Of a stretch of 64,000 nt of DNA, positions 1-12,478 are shown one piece after another; the stretch's first letter is position 1; every line of letters begins with the position of its first letter. Source of the DNA: Cryptomeria japonica (Eukaryota; Streptophyta; Pinopsida; Cupressales; Cupressaceae); NCBI RefSeq assembly GCF_030272615.1, contig NC_081405.1, positions 604,445,677 through 604,509,676 of the forward strand, in the 5' to 3' direction. The notes beneath the pieces were generated by a model. The model was not told the origin of the DNA. It made no database searches and saw nothing but the letters and a program-made list of their open reading frames with translations. The position numbers and the translations under genes were made by a program.

Positions 1-230
1 GGTCTATTAGGAGGTATTGATTCATATATATGCAAAGTCATGATTGCATCCATAGAGATTAATTAAATAACATGAAGGAAATGTAGCGTGCTCGGGGGTG
101 ACAATAAGAGCTTATGGTCTATGGTTGGGAAGGCAATAGATCTGATGTTTGCCTATGGTTAACGAGCACTACCATAAAATCAACAAATATGGTACCCATT
201 ACATACACCCTTCATGGAGTTTTTATATGG
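1..230. other. Unclassified flank of the first solo LTR
   Basis: AT-rich sequence with no convincing coding potential; a short open frame from 114 runs straight into the LTR and is not a gene. The last bases before the LTR (231-235, GTTCC) are the left target-site duplication of the next element. Confidence 0.5.
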
Positions 231-685
231 GTTCCTATTGTGACCATTTCACACATTGTCCCATTGCAAATGGAGACCCCTATTTTTTGCTTTTTTAGGG
301 TTTGTTTTCTAGGTCTTTTAGGGTTTTGTCGGTTACCCTTTGCATTTTGAGTGTCGCCAAGGTGATCACCTGGATAGCAGGTTCTGCTTGAGTGAGGTCA
401 AGTTGGTAAGTGCTGAAGTCTGGAATGTCTTGATCCTGAAATTTGGCTAAGTCTGAAAGTCCTGATCCTGAAATTTGGCTAAGTCTGAAAGTCCTAATCT
501 TGAAATTTGACTAAGTCTGGAAACTGAAAAACCTCCAAAAACTAGATTTTGCAATGTAACTCCTGGAGGTCTGAAACCACTCTCAAACATCTTGAAAGTA
601 TATATGGAATATAACTTAAAGTTTCTTATACTTAAATGTTATATTCCATAAAATTATCCTGACAGAGAGTTCAAAAAATGAAAAA

Positions 686-2320
686 TCGCTCCTGACCCTC
701 AGAGAGGGCCCACAGCGAGAAATCTTATAGGGGTCATTGCTAGCCTTATTTGGTCGACTTAAGATGTCAAAGGCATGGGGATGGATGAAATGAGCACAAT
801 GAAGTATCCAGACTTGATCAAAGATGATGAATTGAAGGAGTTTTGCCCAGGAAAGGTAAAATCGCTCCTGACCCTCAGAGAGGGTCCAGAGCGATTTTCT
901 TTGTGTGCACATTTTTGGACCTTTCTTGGACATGAATTTTTATTCATAGCAAAGAACAAGATGGCATCTTCCTTGGCAAAGTGATTTTTAGGTGAAAAGG
1001 GAAGCATTTTGGTCCAGGTAGCAAAAATCGCTCCTGTCCCTCACTGAAGGTCCAGAGCGAGATTTTCAAAAATGCATTATTCTTGCAAGATCAAAGTATG
1101 TTTTATGATTGGAAGGGATGAAGGAAAGCATGTTCTATCCGTTGAATATAATTTGGAGGATCAACACAAGATGAAATCAACCTAAAATTCAAAAAGTCGC
1201 TCCTGACCCTTAGGGAGGGCCCAGAGCGAAAAACACCAAAAACACACCTTTTCCCCAAAATTTGACAAAGCTAAGTTTGCAAGTCAATGAGGGGGCCTAG
1301 TTGAAATGTCTTGAAGAGATTTTGGAGATTGAAAAATGCTAAATTTGAGCAAAAAACGAAAAATCGCTCCCGACCCTCAGAGAGGGCCCACAGCGAAAAA
1401 TCGCTCCTAACCCTCAGAGAGGGCCCATAGCGAAAAATCGCTCCCGACCCTCAGAGAGGGCCCATAGCAAGAAACCTAATATGGGAACTTTTCATCCAAG
1501 TTTGAGGAAAGCTAAGGTTAGGCATGGGTTTGAAACGATGTTTGAAAAGCCTTGAAGTGAAAAGAAATCGTTGAGAATCAAAATTTTCAAGGCAATTACA
1601 AAAATCGCTCCGGACCCTCAGAGAGGGCCCATAGCGATTTTCCAGTTTTCTCTCCTTTGTTTGAAGAATTGAGACAAAATCTTGCTTGGACAGGAGGAGG
1701 ACGTGATATGTTATGCCTTGGAGGTGATTTGAAGATTAAAAGATAAAGGAATTTGCATAGAATCACTGAAGGCCCACAGCGAGATTTTCAAAAAATGCAT
1801 GTTTTCTTCAAAATGGTGCTAAGGCAAGGTTAGGATAAGGGGAAGAAACCTCCAAAAGCGTGATGAATATTATTTTGCCTTTGAAACTTGATGATTTTGG
1901 TCAGAAAATGAAAAGTCGCTCCGGACCCTCAGTGAAGGCCCACAGCGAAAAATCGCTCCGAACCCTCAGAGAGGGCCCATAGCGATATTGTTGAAAATCC
2001 TCATTTTACCTTGCAACAACAAAGCAAATTTGGATGGAGTGGATAAAGGAAGGATGTTTCTTAATGACGAATGAAGTTTCAATGAAAAATGATGAAGAAT
2101 CAAGCCTAAAATCAAAAAGTCGCTCTTGACCCTCAGAGAGGGCCCATAGCGATTTTTCAAGATCCTCTCCTTTGTTTGAGGAATTGAGACCAAATCTTGT
2201 GTGGATAGGAAGAAGAGATGATATTTTATGTCTTGGAAGCAATTTGGAATCCAAAAGATGAAGGATTAAGAGCAAGATTGAAAAATCGCTCCTGACCTTC
2301 ACTGAAGGTCCAGGGCGAAA
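686..2320 (+). repeat. Array of about 13 imperfect-palindrome cores at ~168 bp spacing
   Basis: A roughly 32-bp core beginning TCGCTCCTGACCCTC and ending GAGCGA recurs near 687, 861, 1026, 1197, 1364, 1397, 1436, 1605, 1765, 1916, 1952, 2120 and 2285. Most steps are 150-175 bp; a few cores are doubled 33-39 bp apart. Each core can fold on itself (TCGCTC with GAGCGA, CCCTC with GAGGG). The spacers are much less conserved than the cores. Short open frames here (for example 759-1007) are by-products of the repeat. Confidence 0.85.
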
Positions 2321-2643
2321 TTGGTGATATCCTTCATTTTTACATTATTGAGTGTTGATATTCCTTAAAATTCACCAAGTTGCTAACTTTGAGGCCTTTG
2401 GAAAGGCTAAATCAAATTCACATTAAATTAAAGGCATTTTAATTTAATAAATTAATTTTTAGGCCTTGAAATAATCAAAAATCCATTTTGGAGGCATTAA
2501 AATTAATTTTCAAATTTTAAATGAAGGTGAGCGCTCAAATACATTTATTTGCTTTTACAAGCAAGTCGGCCTTCTTTTGAGGGGGATTTTATTTCATTTT
2601 CATTTCTTTTTGTCAAGTCGGCCTCAACAGGAATCAAGGTGAG

Positions 2644-2658
2644 CGCTCTATATATGGG
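2644..2658 (+). promoter_or_regulatory. Inner TATA box of the LTR
   Basis: CTATATATGG follows the motif GTGAGCGCTC, about 490 bp upstream of the ATG at 3147. The same arrangement occurs in A (21852-21870) and B (18511-18524), each on the minus strand. Inferred to be the promoter of the LTR-internal ORF. Confidence 0.5.
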
Positions 2659-3146
2659 TGATGCTTTGTTCAAGTTTAATCATTCATTCATCCTTTCCTA
2701 AGTGCAAAATTGGAGAGCTATTTGAGGGGCGAAATCCAGAGGTTGAAGTGCAATTTGGAGGAGCGAAATCTAGCTAGAGTGGAGCGAATTTCTACTAAGT
2801 GTTGAAGATCAAAGAGGGTGGAGTCTATTCTTTTTCAAGCTAAAGGAGGCACAATTCATCCAAGAGAAGGCTTTGATCTACATTTTGCCTAGCAAAATCC
2901 TTTTTTTTTTGCATCATTTCTTAGAGTTTAATACTCAAGAGGAGGTATGGCAAAATCATCTTGACACTCTTGTTCAAGGTTTGATTCTTGGACATTTGTT
3001 TTGGAAAATCTAAGTATTGCATGGTTAATTAGGAAATGATAACTCAAGATTTATCATGAAGTTTCCTAATTAAAATCTTCCTTTTAAGTTTAATTTCTAC
3101 ACTTCAAGATATATTACTAATTGTGAAATGTTGTGTAGGTATCAAG

Positions 3147-3350
3147 ATGGCGACTCCAAAGCCCGGAGGATCTACAAGTCGGCAGGTTCTCATCAAGGAC
3201 AATCAAGCAAGGATAAGAGCGACCTCCTTCAGTCTAGCATTGACAAAGACGGCCTTCTTCGGACTAACATCATCAGGAATAACTTCTCCAATCCAACATT
3301 CCAAGGCGAGGTACATCATCATCCTACACATCAAAGACAAAAGAAGTTAG
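3147..3350 (+). pseudogene. Truncated LTR-internal ORF (67 codons)
   Basis: The ATG follows a possible splice acceptor (TGTGTAG|GT) and opens MATPKPGGSTSRQ, closely matching the first residues of the roughly 1060-codon ORF in unit B (MATPKAGVSTSRP at 18056, minus strand). After about 15 residues the similarity stops, and the frame closes at 3350 with no recognisable domain. A copy in unit A near 21389 on the minus strand also keeps only this short version. I read it as the residue of an LTR-borne gene after internal deletion; it is probably not functional. No function can be assigned from the sequence. Confidence 0.5.
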
Positions 3351-3651
3351 AGCAAGGGTTCGTTGAAGAAGCAGATAGTTTCAGAAGAGTTAATTAAAGC
3401 TAGCTTCTCAACGACATCAAATTAGCATCAACCAAGTGTCAGACGAGGTGGCATCCCAGTCATCACTTTTGCAATAGGATTGGTCCACCTCAGCATGTCC
3501 AGATTCAATGTACCTAACTCATGGGAGGTGGCACAAACTTCGATGTACCTACCCCAGCTATCTATTGGTCGAATTTTCCAGAGAAGACATGTGTCCTAAA
3601 GATATAATTTTATCATTGGTCAAGCATTAAATGTTATGTAATGGTTGTAAC

Positions 3652-3669
3652 AAACCCTAATTAGGGTTT
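3652..3669. promoter_or_regulatory. Telo-box palindrome AAACCCTAATTAGGGTTT
   Basis: A perfect 18-bp palindrome made of two head-to-head telo-boxes (AAACCCTA), 63 bp upstream of the TATA box at 3732. The same palindrome recurs in A, B, C and H at nearly the same distance from a TATA box, so it is probably a U3 promoter element. Confidence 0.7.
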
Positions 3670-3729
3670 TCATTATTGAATCTTGGCCATTGATCTCAAA
3701 TGGATCTGAGACATCGAATTGTATTATGG

Positions 3730-3741
3730 GCACTATATAAG
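3730..3741 (+). promoter_or_regulatory. U3 TATA box of the solo LTR
   Basis: CACTATATAAGCCCC, about 870 bp before the LTR 3' end and downstream of the telo-box palindrome. Position and conservation among family members fit the retroelement transcription start, with R and U5 occupying 3760-4611. Confidence 0.6.
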
Positions 3742-4616
3742 CCCCGACTCTTCATTTTGTAAAGGCGTATAGTTAGAGAGAAGTTAGTGAATAGAGAGTA
3801 GTTAGAAGGTGATTAGCCAGTTGATAGAATAGCAATTAGAGTAGAGTAGAGAGAGAAGGCAAAGATTGTTGCCAAGATGTTGTTGTAAAAGACTTGTAAA
3901 ACTTCATTGAAGAAATGGTGAAATTTATGGGTCGATTCGACAATTTGCATGGTCTCTATACTTCTCATATTTGATTTCATGTTATTAGATGAATGGAAGA
4001 AATGTGCTTGATTGATGGTGAAATTCGTATATCCATACTACTAGCAGTTTGTTGATTGCAGACTTGCCTTGTGTAGTCAACTGGAATCATTTAGCTTAAG
4101 CTTAACTTCAATTGTCGCTTCTTCATTGATATGCATCAGCCTGATGGTGTCTATGCCTGTAGTGATGATTTGAACATCATAAAGCTTTCCTTCGAAGATC
4201 GCACTAACCTTGTGGAGATGGTCCTGGGATGTCAACACAAGACTTAGTTAGAATTTCATCAAAGATCATTCATTGCTCCTACATTCTTAGTGTTAGGATT
4301 AGATCATTTCCTCGCCCTCGTCTTTTTTCCTTTTTTCAAATCCAAGCTAGTAAAAACCTGTGTTCCAACAATATTCAAAGCAAATCCGACGTTCAGTCAT
4401 CAAGTGTAAGTCCCCTTGTGATTCCAGCAAATCACACCATACCACAGAGAGCTTATCCACACGTAGAGATCCTACAGCAAAGAACCTTGAAGTCATCCCG
4501 ATTGATCCTTTTCACGATATCTTCAGCATTTGGAGACTTTATTCAAGAGAGGATAAGGTACCTTTAGGTATTTTATTCTGTGTTTGGCTGTGTACAAAAT
4601 ACACGTCAACAGTTCC

Positions 4617-5639
4617 TCATTCATTTTTCATTCTATCTTTTTGGTGATTTTTCTTGGGAGTTTTGGGGAAAACTTGTGGAAGGACTTAGAGAGCTTGGAG
4701 AAGATTCATTATCCTATTGTGATTCCTTGGATAGCTATTGAGGCAGGATCTTCCTCTTGTTAAACTTCAGGAATATTTATTGCATTATATATTGGAAATA
4801 TTGTATGTGATCCTTGATATTTTTATTTTATCCCTGTTATTTTTAGACGATATATGAACATAACCAACAAAACAAAGGCACTCAACTTCTTGGAGGAACA
4901 TTGATGTTTATATCATGTGCAGTATTGTTTTCTCCATTTTCTTCAGCTGAATCAACATGAATGCCATTGTCTTCAGGTGCCACCAACCAAAGTTGAGAGA
5001 GAAAAAGAAGGGCCTGAAATACATCCTACACTTTATTTGAAAGCTTAGCATCCACTTCCAAACAATAAGACAATAGAGAATTATGAACTGTAATAGAGCA
5101 AACATTGAGGATTCCATGTTTAATTGCATTAAAAATGCAAATTATTGCCAACGACTTCTAGATGTCGAAGTGTTTTAAAAAAAACCCAACCATGCAACCT
5201 GAAACATTGTGTAAGTCATAGTTGCAAAAGGAAATGTTGAACAACCAAGTAGTAATGACTGCAATTAAAAGCAAACTATATATGCATCTTGAATCAGGTC
5301 CAAGGCATTTGATAAGATGCAAGAAAGCACCTATGAGAAAAATATAATCTTTGGAAAGTCCTCAAGCACCTCACGACCTATTACCTTCCTGATCACACCT
5401 CCCTCCTCAAAAGACTAAAACTTGAAGATCTTTCCCAGAATATTTGAGTCAAATTCACCATTATTAGGGAGTTGCAATTTGTTCATAGGGAAGAAAAATC
5501 TCTTATTAACCTAGAACTCCATGGAAACAACTTTGAAATGTAGAGAGAACAATGTAGAAGAGTTTGTGACATTGAGACTATTATGCTCATAACCCTACAA
5601 CAAGGCTATCTGATGCCCACAACTCATGTGAAATAAATG
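4617..5639. other. Unclassified sequence between two solo LTRs
   Basis: AT-rich, with stop codons in every frame and only short open frames (for example 4908-5129, minus) that show no domain. I see no gene here. It may be part of a host intron. Confidence 0.4.
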
Positions 5640-5644
5640 AGGAA

Positions 5645-7662
5645 TGTAATGTCCCCTTCTCAATGATGATGCATTTAGTGGTCCATTGGCCTATTCCAGA
5701 GACCCGTAGGCTATGTGGAAAGGAGAATTATGGTTTCCAACTTTTATGGAATTATGCACAAGCTTGTTAGGGTTAGTCAAGGGGGAATTTTTCAGTCCTG
5801 CTTGTGGTTTCCTTCTAGGTTTTCCATGAACTCCAATGTGGCATAACATGCAATTGACTCTTTGGTGAAATGTGAACTTACTATTTTTAGTAAGTTAGGG
5901 TTTGGCTGTTTGGATGATGCACTTTTGCTGAGATTTCCAAGCGCGCTCTCTTTGGGTGTGAAGATGATGCTTTTCGGAGCAGTATTTCATGACTTACTAT
6001 TTTTAGTAAGTGGCAGTATTGGGCATTTCTATTTTTAGTAGTCTTGGACAGGGTCCTCATCTAGTGCAGTTCACTGGTCTTCATTGCTTAGCTTCATCTT
6101 GGATTTTGTGGTAATCAATATCGGAGTTATAAGTTATTCAATTAAATATTATTTCCTTATCCTAAGGTTTAATATTTAATTATTCTATTACTGATTAATG
6201 ATATAGGGAATTGTGCATATTTTGATTTATCGTAAGTTATGCTTGGCGAATTATTGGTGTGATGAAGGGGGGTGCCAAAATGAATATTGAGAAGACTTTA
6301 TTTTATTTGGCCAAGTTTATTTTATGCCAAAATCGTGGTCCTCTTTGCTAGGCACGATTTTTGACTAAGGAAGGGGGCGCCATGCTTGGGTCCATGAATT
6401 TGGAGGGAGTTGAATTTGAATTTCAGACTTGGAAATCTATATATACAAGTGCTTGGCTCCTCAATTGATCATCCGGAGAAATTATAATGTTATGCTATCG
6501 AAATGACTACAGACTTCTTCGAGGGTGAAAACCTCCTAGATTTTCCTTTGCAGTTTCGAGAGTGAGACATCACTACTAGCTGTGGTTCGTTTTTGGTGTT
6601 CGCTTGGTGTTCCTATGGTTTGTGTTGGTGTGGATTTGAAGAAGTTATTTGCTGCTGTGATTTGTTGGAGCTGCTGGACGTGGTGGCTGAAGCTTCAATT
6701 CATTCATATCTCCCTACCTGTCGAGCATTGCATTCTGGGTATTGGCTCTATCTCACCATATTCCCTCGGCGATATACTTCACCAAATTGCAGATTGGTAT
6801 AAGGTGTTTTGGATTTTTGGGGCACATCGAATTTTGCAGCAGGTCGTACCATTCAGGGAGGTGCATTGGATTGCGTGCATTACAGTTGAGGCTTCCTTTG
6901 TGCTGGTTTGAGGTTTGAGTTAGTTCGCCTCAGTTGTTAGTTTCATTTGCTTCCATTTTGGCGTGATTTAGTGTGGTTTGGAGTGAGTTGTGGGCATTTT
7001 CAGTGTTGCTGGTCCAGATTGGGAATTGCTGTCATTTTATATCAGATTTGCTAACTTTGTGTTAGTGGCTTAAAATCTGTTGCAGTTGATGATTGTATTC
7101 TTGTAGTACTTCACTGTAATCATCTTTGTATCATTGGTTAGTAGTACTAACCTCTTATTTGAACTTGAAGTGCTCATTGTAATCTCCACTACATAAGTGG
7201 AAGAGGCTGGCTGGGCCGCCTTAGTGTTTGTAATTTCAGTTTGTACTTCTATCCTCCCACTGAATAAGTGGTTGAGTGATATTGTCCTCCCGCTGAAATA
7301 TGTGGTAGAGTGATTAGTTTTATGTATCAACCTCCCGTTGAAAGATGCGGTAGAGTGATTGTGTTAAGTTTCTTGTTGTTTTCCTTGACTAGTTTGCCGC
7401 CAAGAAGTTTAGCTTCTATCCTGATGGATCAGCAGAAGGGACTGGCTTGCCACCAGTGCATTGTAATTTTCAGTTGGTTTTGGTGCTAACGATCCCAAGA
7501 ACACCGTATGCTCTCACCCTCCCAGATTGGGCTCTCGGTGAACAAAAGGTGGAAGGGTTCCCTTCAATTGCTTTGGATTATTTCTCTAACCTTAACGGGT
7601 TATTGTGTTTGTTTTGTAAATATTATTGCAAAAATTAAAAAAAAATAAGGGAGTTTATTACA
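5645..7662 (+). mobile_element. Solo LTR, 2018 bp (TGTAATGTCC...ATTACA family)
   Basis: It starts TGTAATGTCCCC and ends TTTATTACA, flanked by the 5-bp duplication AGGAA at 5640-5644 and 7663-7667. No internal domain or second LTR is present. It is the same family as the solo LTR at 48655-50636, sharing blocks such as AGACCCGTAGGCTAT, CTATTTTTAGTAAGT, and a GC-richer 3' part with CCTCCCGCTGAAATATG repeats near 7285-7350. A TATA-like CTATATATAC lies near 6438. Open frames at 6582-6911 and 7447-7638 have no recognised domain. Confidence 0.85.
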
Positions 7663-7937
7663 AGGAATGATTAGCATTGTCAACTTGCACACCTTTTATC
7701 TCAAACAGGTTACACTTGGGATGAGAAGCAATGTCATCTCACACAAAAATGATCTTAGACAATATCCTCTTGCAAATTGGTGGTACCAGAGGCTAACAAA
7801 AACAACAAACGTTTTATCAAAAGCACGTATTTGATGTCTTGCATCATAGGATAGCAATATCAATGAGAATTGTTTGATTATCTAGCCGTATTTTAAATGC
7901 CTTATTTCTTTGGGTTATTTAGTTAATTGTATCAAAT

Positions 7938-8325
7938 GTAATGTATGTTGAATGTTACTTAAATTAGATTAATGTTTTGATAGCTAAATGTAAGGTAGCC
8001 TCCTAGGTTTGTGATAGCAAAGTCAAGGTCTACGATAATACTCTCCTCAATATTGTCTATCTCGCTTGGAATTTGATCGTCCTCACTAGAGTCATCAATA
8101 TGTTGTGATCCAAATTCAAATGGTCTAGACCCTGAGCTTTGTCCTTTATAGAGTATTGGTGCATATGTTTAGATTACATCAATCTCTTTCTCATCACCAG
8201 ATATTTCATCAAGTGAATCTCATTCCATTCATTTGAGTCTGTTTCAGAACTGGCTTGTAATGTATGTTGAATGTTACTTAAATTGGATTAATGTTTTGAT
8301 AGCTAAATGTAAGGTAGCCTCCTAG
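7938..8325 (+). repeat. Direct repeat, 69 bp, two copies 319 bp apart
   Basis: 7938-8006 and 8257-8325 are nearly identical (one A/G difference seen) and both end at CTCCTAG. The segment between them is unrelated. Origin unknown. Confidence 0.75.
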
Positions 8326-9111
8326 TTAGGATCTAGTTATCTTTAGGAATTAGATCTCACCTTGGAGACTCAACCACATCACTTCCACAAAGAAAACCTC
8401 GAGGGAATGTACCTCAAGGTCGTCCTCCCTTGAGGTATCCTGCATAAGGATGCCAAATCCTAGTTAGGTTACCTTACATTGCCATAGGGTGTGCAGAATG
8501 AGCTCCACAACAACCACTCATCTATCTCTTCCCTTGCTTCGTGCGACGCACTTATGATGACATTGCAGTTTGCACATCCAACATCAACAGGTGTCATGTT
8601 ACTCTACCATGTTGAGCATGGTAGAAGCTAATGGATAGTGTTTTATGCCAAAAAAATTATTAGTTTGTGTGTGATGTCCCCATCAAATTAATACCATTTG
8701 GTGGTATTAATTGTGAATAAAATGAACCTTCCTTATTTTATATTAGTTCAATAGATGACTAATATATTATAATAAGAGTTCAATATTTGATTTTTTAATA
8801 AAGATTAAAAGTTAAATATTAGTTTTGCTTTATTATTTTGCCTAACTATTATTTGATTATTTAATCCTTGCGGGAGTTGGTTTTCCTACGGGAATTTTAC
8901 CTACTATTTGTCTTTTAAATAAGGATTTGGCAAACAAGGAAAGGCATGGGATTTTATAAAAAACAATGCGTAACAATGCGTGGAAGAAATATTTGAACCT
9001 TGCGTGTGTTAACACACAGAGCTATCTTGCCTTTTGTCAGTCTTCAACTGACCTATTGGTCACATGATTCTGGAGAAGAATTGAATTGTTGAATAAAGTA
9101 AAATTCACTAG

Positions 9112-9350
9112 CGATTTCAGGTTTGCCACAGGGATGAATATTGGATAGTGGAATTGCGGAAGGTGAAACCCGACGTCACACATCAGATCAAAGTCACCGG
9201 AGATGCCAGGCTTGCTACAACGTGTGTATTGAACAGTAGAGTCACAAGAGATAAACCTGACGTCACATACCATATCGAAGTCATCTGTGATTTCAGGTTT
9301 TGCCACAACGTGTGTATTGAATAGCGGAATCGCGGGAGATAAGACAAGGT
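9112..9350 (+). repeat. Three imperfect ~88 bp tandem repeats
   Basis: The block starting GATTTCAGGTTTGCCACA near 9113 recurs near 9202 and 9290, each followed by a TGTATTGAA-like stretch and a GACGTCACA- or TTTCACA-like segment. The repeats sit just before the gypsy LTR. Confidence 0.7.
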
Positions 9351-9371
9351 TTCACATACCCTACCATCTAC

Positions 9372-10633
9372 TGTAATGTCCCCACTTTAGCAGTTGACCA
9401 AGTGTATGTGCGTTAGCCTAGCTCTACATGGTCCTGAGGGCTAACGAAGGGTTTAGGGGGATCCTGGAGTGTTTTGGCCTAGTCATTTCCAGTTTGGGCT
9501 AAAACGGAGTTGATTTACTTAGTTTCAGGCATAATTACTATTTTTAGTAAGTCAGCAGGACACAACGGAGGCTAGCTTTGGTGATTGGATTCAATACTCC
9601 TCGGCGAGAGCTTTCCGACGAGCTATCACTCGTGCTATTCGGAGTCCGATTGGTAATATATTTTAATGCCTTAAGTGTTATTAAAGTAACATTTAATTTA
9701 ATTGTAAACTATTAAAGTGTTACTTTAATATTTATTTTATGGGGATGTGTGCAAATCAAAGGGGCACCCAAGGGAGACATAAGTGAATATTTTAAAATGT
9801 TTTATATTGCACATCTTTTATCCCACATTGCTCAACTGAGTTGGGTTGACCTTTGGAGAAAGAATAAAAGGAAGCTTTTGTGGCTTCACTCGACATGTTG
9901 AATATGAGAAGAAATTGATGTGTGAGTTGCAGATCCGTTCTTGGCATTAGGGGACGTCTATCCTCTCTTGTGACATTCTAGATGTCATTCCTTTGGGGTT
10001 TGGCCTTTGGACTCCTTTGCTATTAGCTTCATTAGCAGGCAGATTGGGTGCATCTCCAGCTACAGGCAGATTTGGTGTTTTTGCTCATACCTTCTTCACT
10101 TCTTGTCCAATGCTTATGCCATTTTGAAGGGATGATTTTATGCAGATATTGGACTGATTGAAGACTAATTAATACTATAGCAGCACTGTAGCACAACACT
10201 ATTCACGTTACTGTAGCACGACACTATTCACTCTACTGTAGCATGGCACTATTCACGTTACTATAGCACGACACTATTCATGTTACTGTAGCAGCAAGAT
10301 GGGAAGTCATTGTTGGAACATTATGTCAAAAATGCTGGAGTATTTAGTGAGTTGAAAAAATCTGCTATGTATTTGATTTTATTAATTCTGGAAATAATAT
10401 CATATCAGCAGTAGTTCAATCTTCGTGTTGCATATTATTGTAATTTCCTTCTCGTTCATGTTATGTGATTTCAAATCTATGCAAAGACTTAAAAACAAAC
10501 AAACATTTCATTTCCGAAGCCATAAGGGGGTTTAAACATTAAACAGAGAAATAAGGAGTTGGATGCAAACTGTTTGACTAAATTCCTATCAGCAATTGGT
10601 TTAGTTTTTGGGCATTCTAGGGTGCCCATTACA
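9372..10633 (+). repeat. 5' LTR of the gypsy element (1262 bp)
   Basis: It begins TGTAATGTCCCCACTTTAG and ends GCCCATTACA, directly followed by the primer-binding site. Around 10180-10300 it holds about four copies of a ~31-bp unit built on CACTATTCACG and ACTGTAGCA. Confidence 0.85.
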
Positions 10634-10634
10634 G

Positions 10635-10646
10635 TGGTATCAGAGC
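10635..10646 (+). promoter_or_regulatory. Primer-binding site (initiator tRNA-Met)
   Basis: TGGTATCAGAGC lies one base after the LTR end. It matches the usual plant primer-binding site complementary to the 3' end of initiator methionine tRNA. Confidence 0.9.
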
Positions 10647-10748
10647 TTGTTTTTCCTACATCAGTATTACTTGAGGAGAAACAGGTCAAACCCAAACTTA
10701 CAGAATTCAACAGAGATTGAAGAGGGTGACCCTTTTTCAGCACCAGCC

Positions 10749-12478
10749 ATGGGTGACAGAGATGGGGAAAGGGGAGAACCTAGCACTAGGGAGATGCTCA
10801 GTGATCTTGCTAGGGGTCAGAGGGAGCTCCAGGCTACATTGCAGCAGATGGCTATAGCCATTACACAACATTTGATGAGAGCAGATCAAGGCAATAATGC
10901 CAACCAAGGTAATCATGGCAACCAAGGTAATAATACCAATTAGGGTAATAATGCTAACCAGGGAGGTGGACAGGGTAATGGAGGTAATGGAGACACATCG
11001 GTTAACAGGGGAACCAGGACATATGCTAGAGCAAGTTCTTCTACTATGAGACCACTCATGCCACAGTTTCCTCCGAGACAGAATGACCAGAATAATGTCG
11101 GACCTACACAGCAAGAGATTCAGGATATGATTATGGATGATTGGAGGAACTCTAGCCCTGAGTTATAGGCTGAGATGACATTTAGGGAATACATGGATGT
11201 TAGACTCAAGAATATGCCCATGAGAGGAAACCAACAACAGAATTATTAGATGAGGAAGAAGTTGGGAAAGTTGTCTATTCCATACTATGATGGTACAGGG
11301 AAGGCTTCAGCACGGGCATGGATCCAGAAATTAGATACTTATTTCTAGCTTAATCCCATGCTTGAGAAGGATGCGATTAAGTATGTTGCATTGCACTTGG
11401 ATGGGAGTGCACACGAGTGGTGGCACCATGGTATGGTCACATTGGGCCATAACCAGATAGACACATACGCAGAGTTCACTGAGAGGTTGATTGATAGGTT
11501 TGATATGAAGGATCCAGAACTCCATTTCAAGGAGTTAGCCCAGTTGAGATAGTGGGGTCCTATCGACAGTTACATCTCAGATTTTAAGAGTCTATTAGTG
11601 TTGGTTACAGACATTTGGGAGAGGAGGTTGATTGTACTATTTGTGGATGGATTGTCAGAGCCTCTTCGTGGTTGGGTGAAGGGACATGATCCCCTCACAT
11701 TGCAGGATGCCATTCGGAAGGCGAGAGATCTTGCACCTTCCGCTTCTAGGAGTAAGTTCACTCCTAAGGATCCACACTTCAAGAATGATAAGGATAAGAA
11801 ACCTCTACATAAGGATTCTCAGCCTCAGAAAAAAGAATCAAAGAGGTTAGACGATGAGACACTGAACGAGTTGAGGCAGAAAAAACTATGTTTTCAGTGT
11901 AGCGAACCGTGGGATTTATCTCACAAGTGTCCTCTGAAGGCTAAGGCCAACCAGATGGAGTACTTCTCTGCTGAGGAGTCACAATCTAAGGATGAGGAGC
12001 AGCAGTCAGAGTCTAATGGTGAGAGCAATGCCACTGAGGAGGGTTCAGGGAATGAGAAGTCCCTAGCTAGATTGACAGGTGCTCAAAAGGAAATTAATTT
12101 TAAGGTGCGTGGCACCATACAGGGACAGAAGGTGGTTTCTTTGTTGGACACTGGGGCCACACATAATTTCATAGATTCATAGTTAGTGGCTAGGAGAGGG
12201 TGGCAAACTGAAGAACATTCAGGATTCCTAGTCATGGTAACTAGTGGTCACAAGTTACTATGCACACAAAAGATTACAAATCTTCACATCAGATTGGGAG
12301 ATTGTTATGAGCTCCAGGATGAGTTCTATAATGTGGACATGGGTGATTATGACGTTATCTTAGGGATGACTTGGATGGCATCGTTGAGAGAGTTTACTCT
12401 CAACATGGAGAGAGTAGAGATGAGGTTCCAGCATGAGGGTAGGACCGTGGTACTCAAAGGATTATCAGCTGGTAGTTG
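10749..12478 (+). pseudogene. Gag-protease region of the gypsy element, broken
   Basis: The ATG at 10749 opens a polar N-terminus (MGDRDGERGEPS) with an Asn/Gln/Gly-rich stretch. A retrotransposon gag domain follows (ALHLDGSAHEWW near 11390, then FTERLIDRFD and LSEPLRGWVKG). A CCHC-like zinc knuckle starts CFQCSEPW near 11890, and an aspartic protease active site LLDTGATHNF lies near 12145. The product would be the virus-like-particle protein plus the processing protease. In-frame TAG stops occur at 10941, 11166, 11247, 11346, 11550 and 12180, several at positions where a CAG (Gln) codon is expected, so the copy is dead. Unit A interrupts the frame after 12478 and pol resumes at 23940. Confidence 0.85.

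Larger units (their letters stand above)
236..4611 (+). mobile_element. Solo LTR, 4376 bp, of the hairpin-array LTR family
   Basis: The unit starts TATTGTGACC (decayed TGTTGTGACC), continues with a CACACATTGTCCC block and ends ACACGTCAACA. It is flanked by the 5-bp duplication GTTCC at 231-235 and 4612-4616, so this is one insertion event. No primer-binding site, gag-pol or second LTR is present, which makes it a solo LTR or a single-unit element. In order it holds a repeat array (686-2320), an inner TATA box (about 2646), a leader, a short ORF at 3147, a telo-box palindrome (3652-3669), a second TATA box (3732) and a U5-like tail. It matches the reverse complement of unit A (12479-13546 plus 20990-23934) along most of its length. 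Confidence 0.85.
7668..9371. other. Unclassified flank left of the gypsy element
   Basis: It contains the direct repeat at 7938/8257 and the 88-bp repeats at 9112-9350. An LTR-like start TGTGATGTCCCC occurs near 8669, followed by an 11-bp inverted repeat AATTAATACCA/TGGTATTAATT, so part of this may be an older LTR disrupted by the gypsy insertion. No coding sequence is recognised. Confidence 0.4.

Noticed and set aside
616-2302. Open frames across the hairpin array (616-933, 759-1007, 1966-2193, 2006-2302)
   Set aside because: They only exist because the repeat core lacks stops in some frames; they repeat the same peptide and have no domain.
8669-9371. A further LTR starting TGTGATGTCCCC
   Set aside because: Only a start-like motif was seen; no partner end or TSD could be found around the gypsy insertion.
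10635-10646. tRNA gene suspected from TGGTATCAGAGC here and at 39953-39969
   Set aside because: No cloverleaf around either site; these are primer-binding sites complementary to tRNA-Met.
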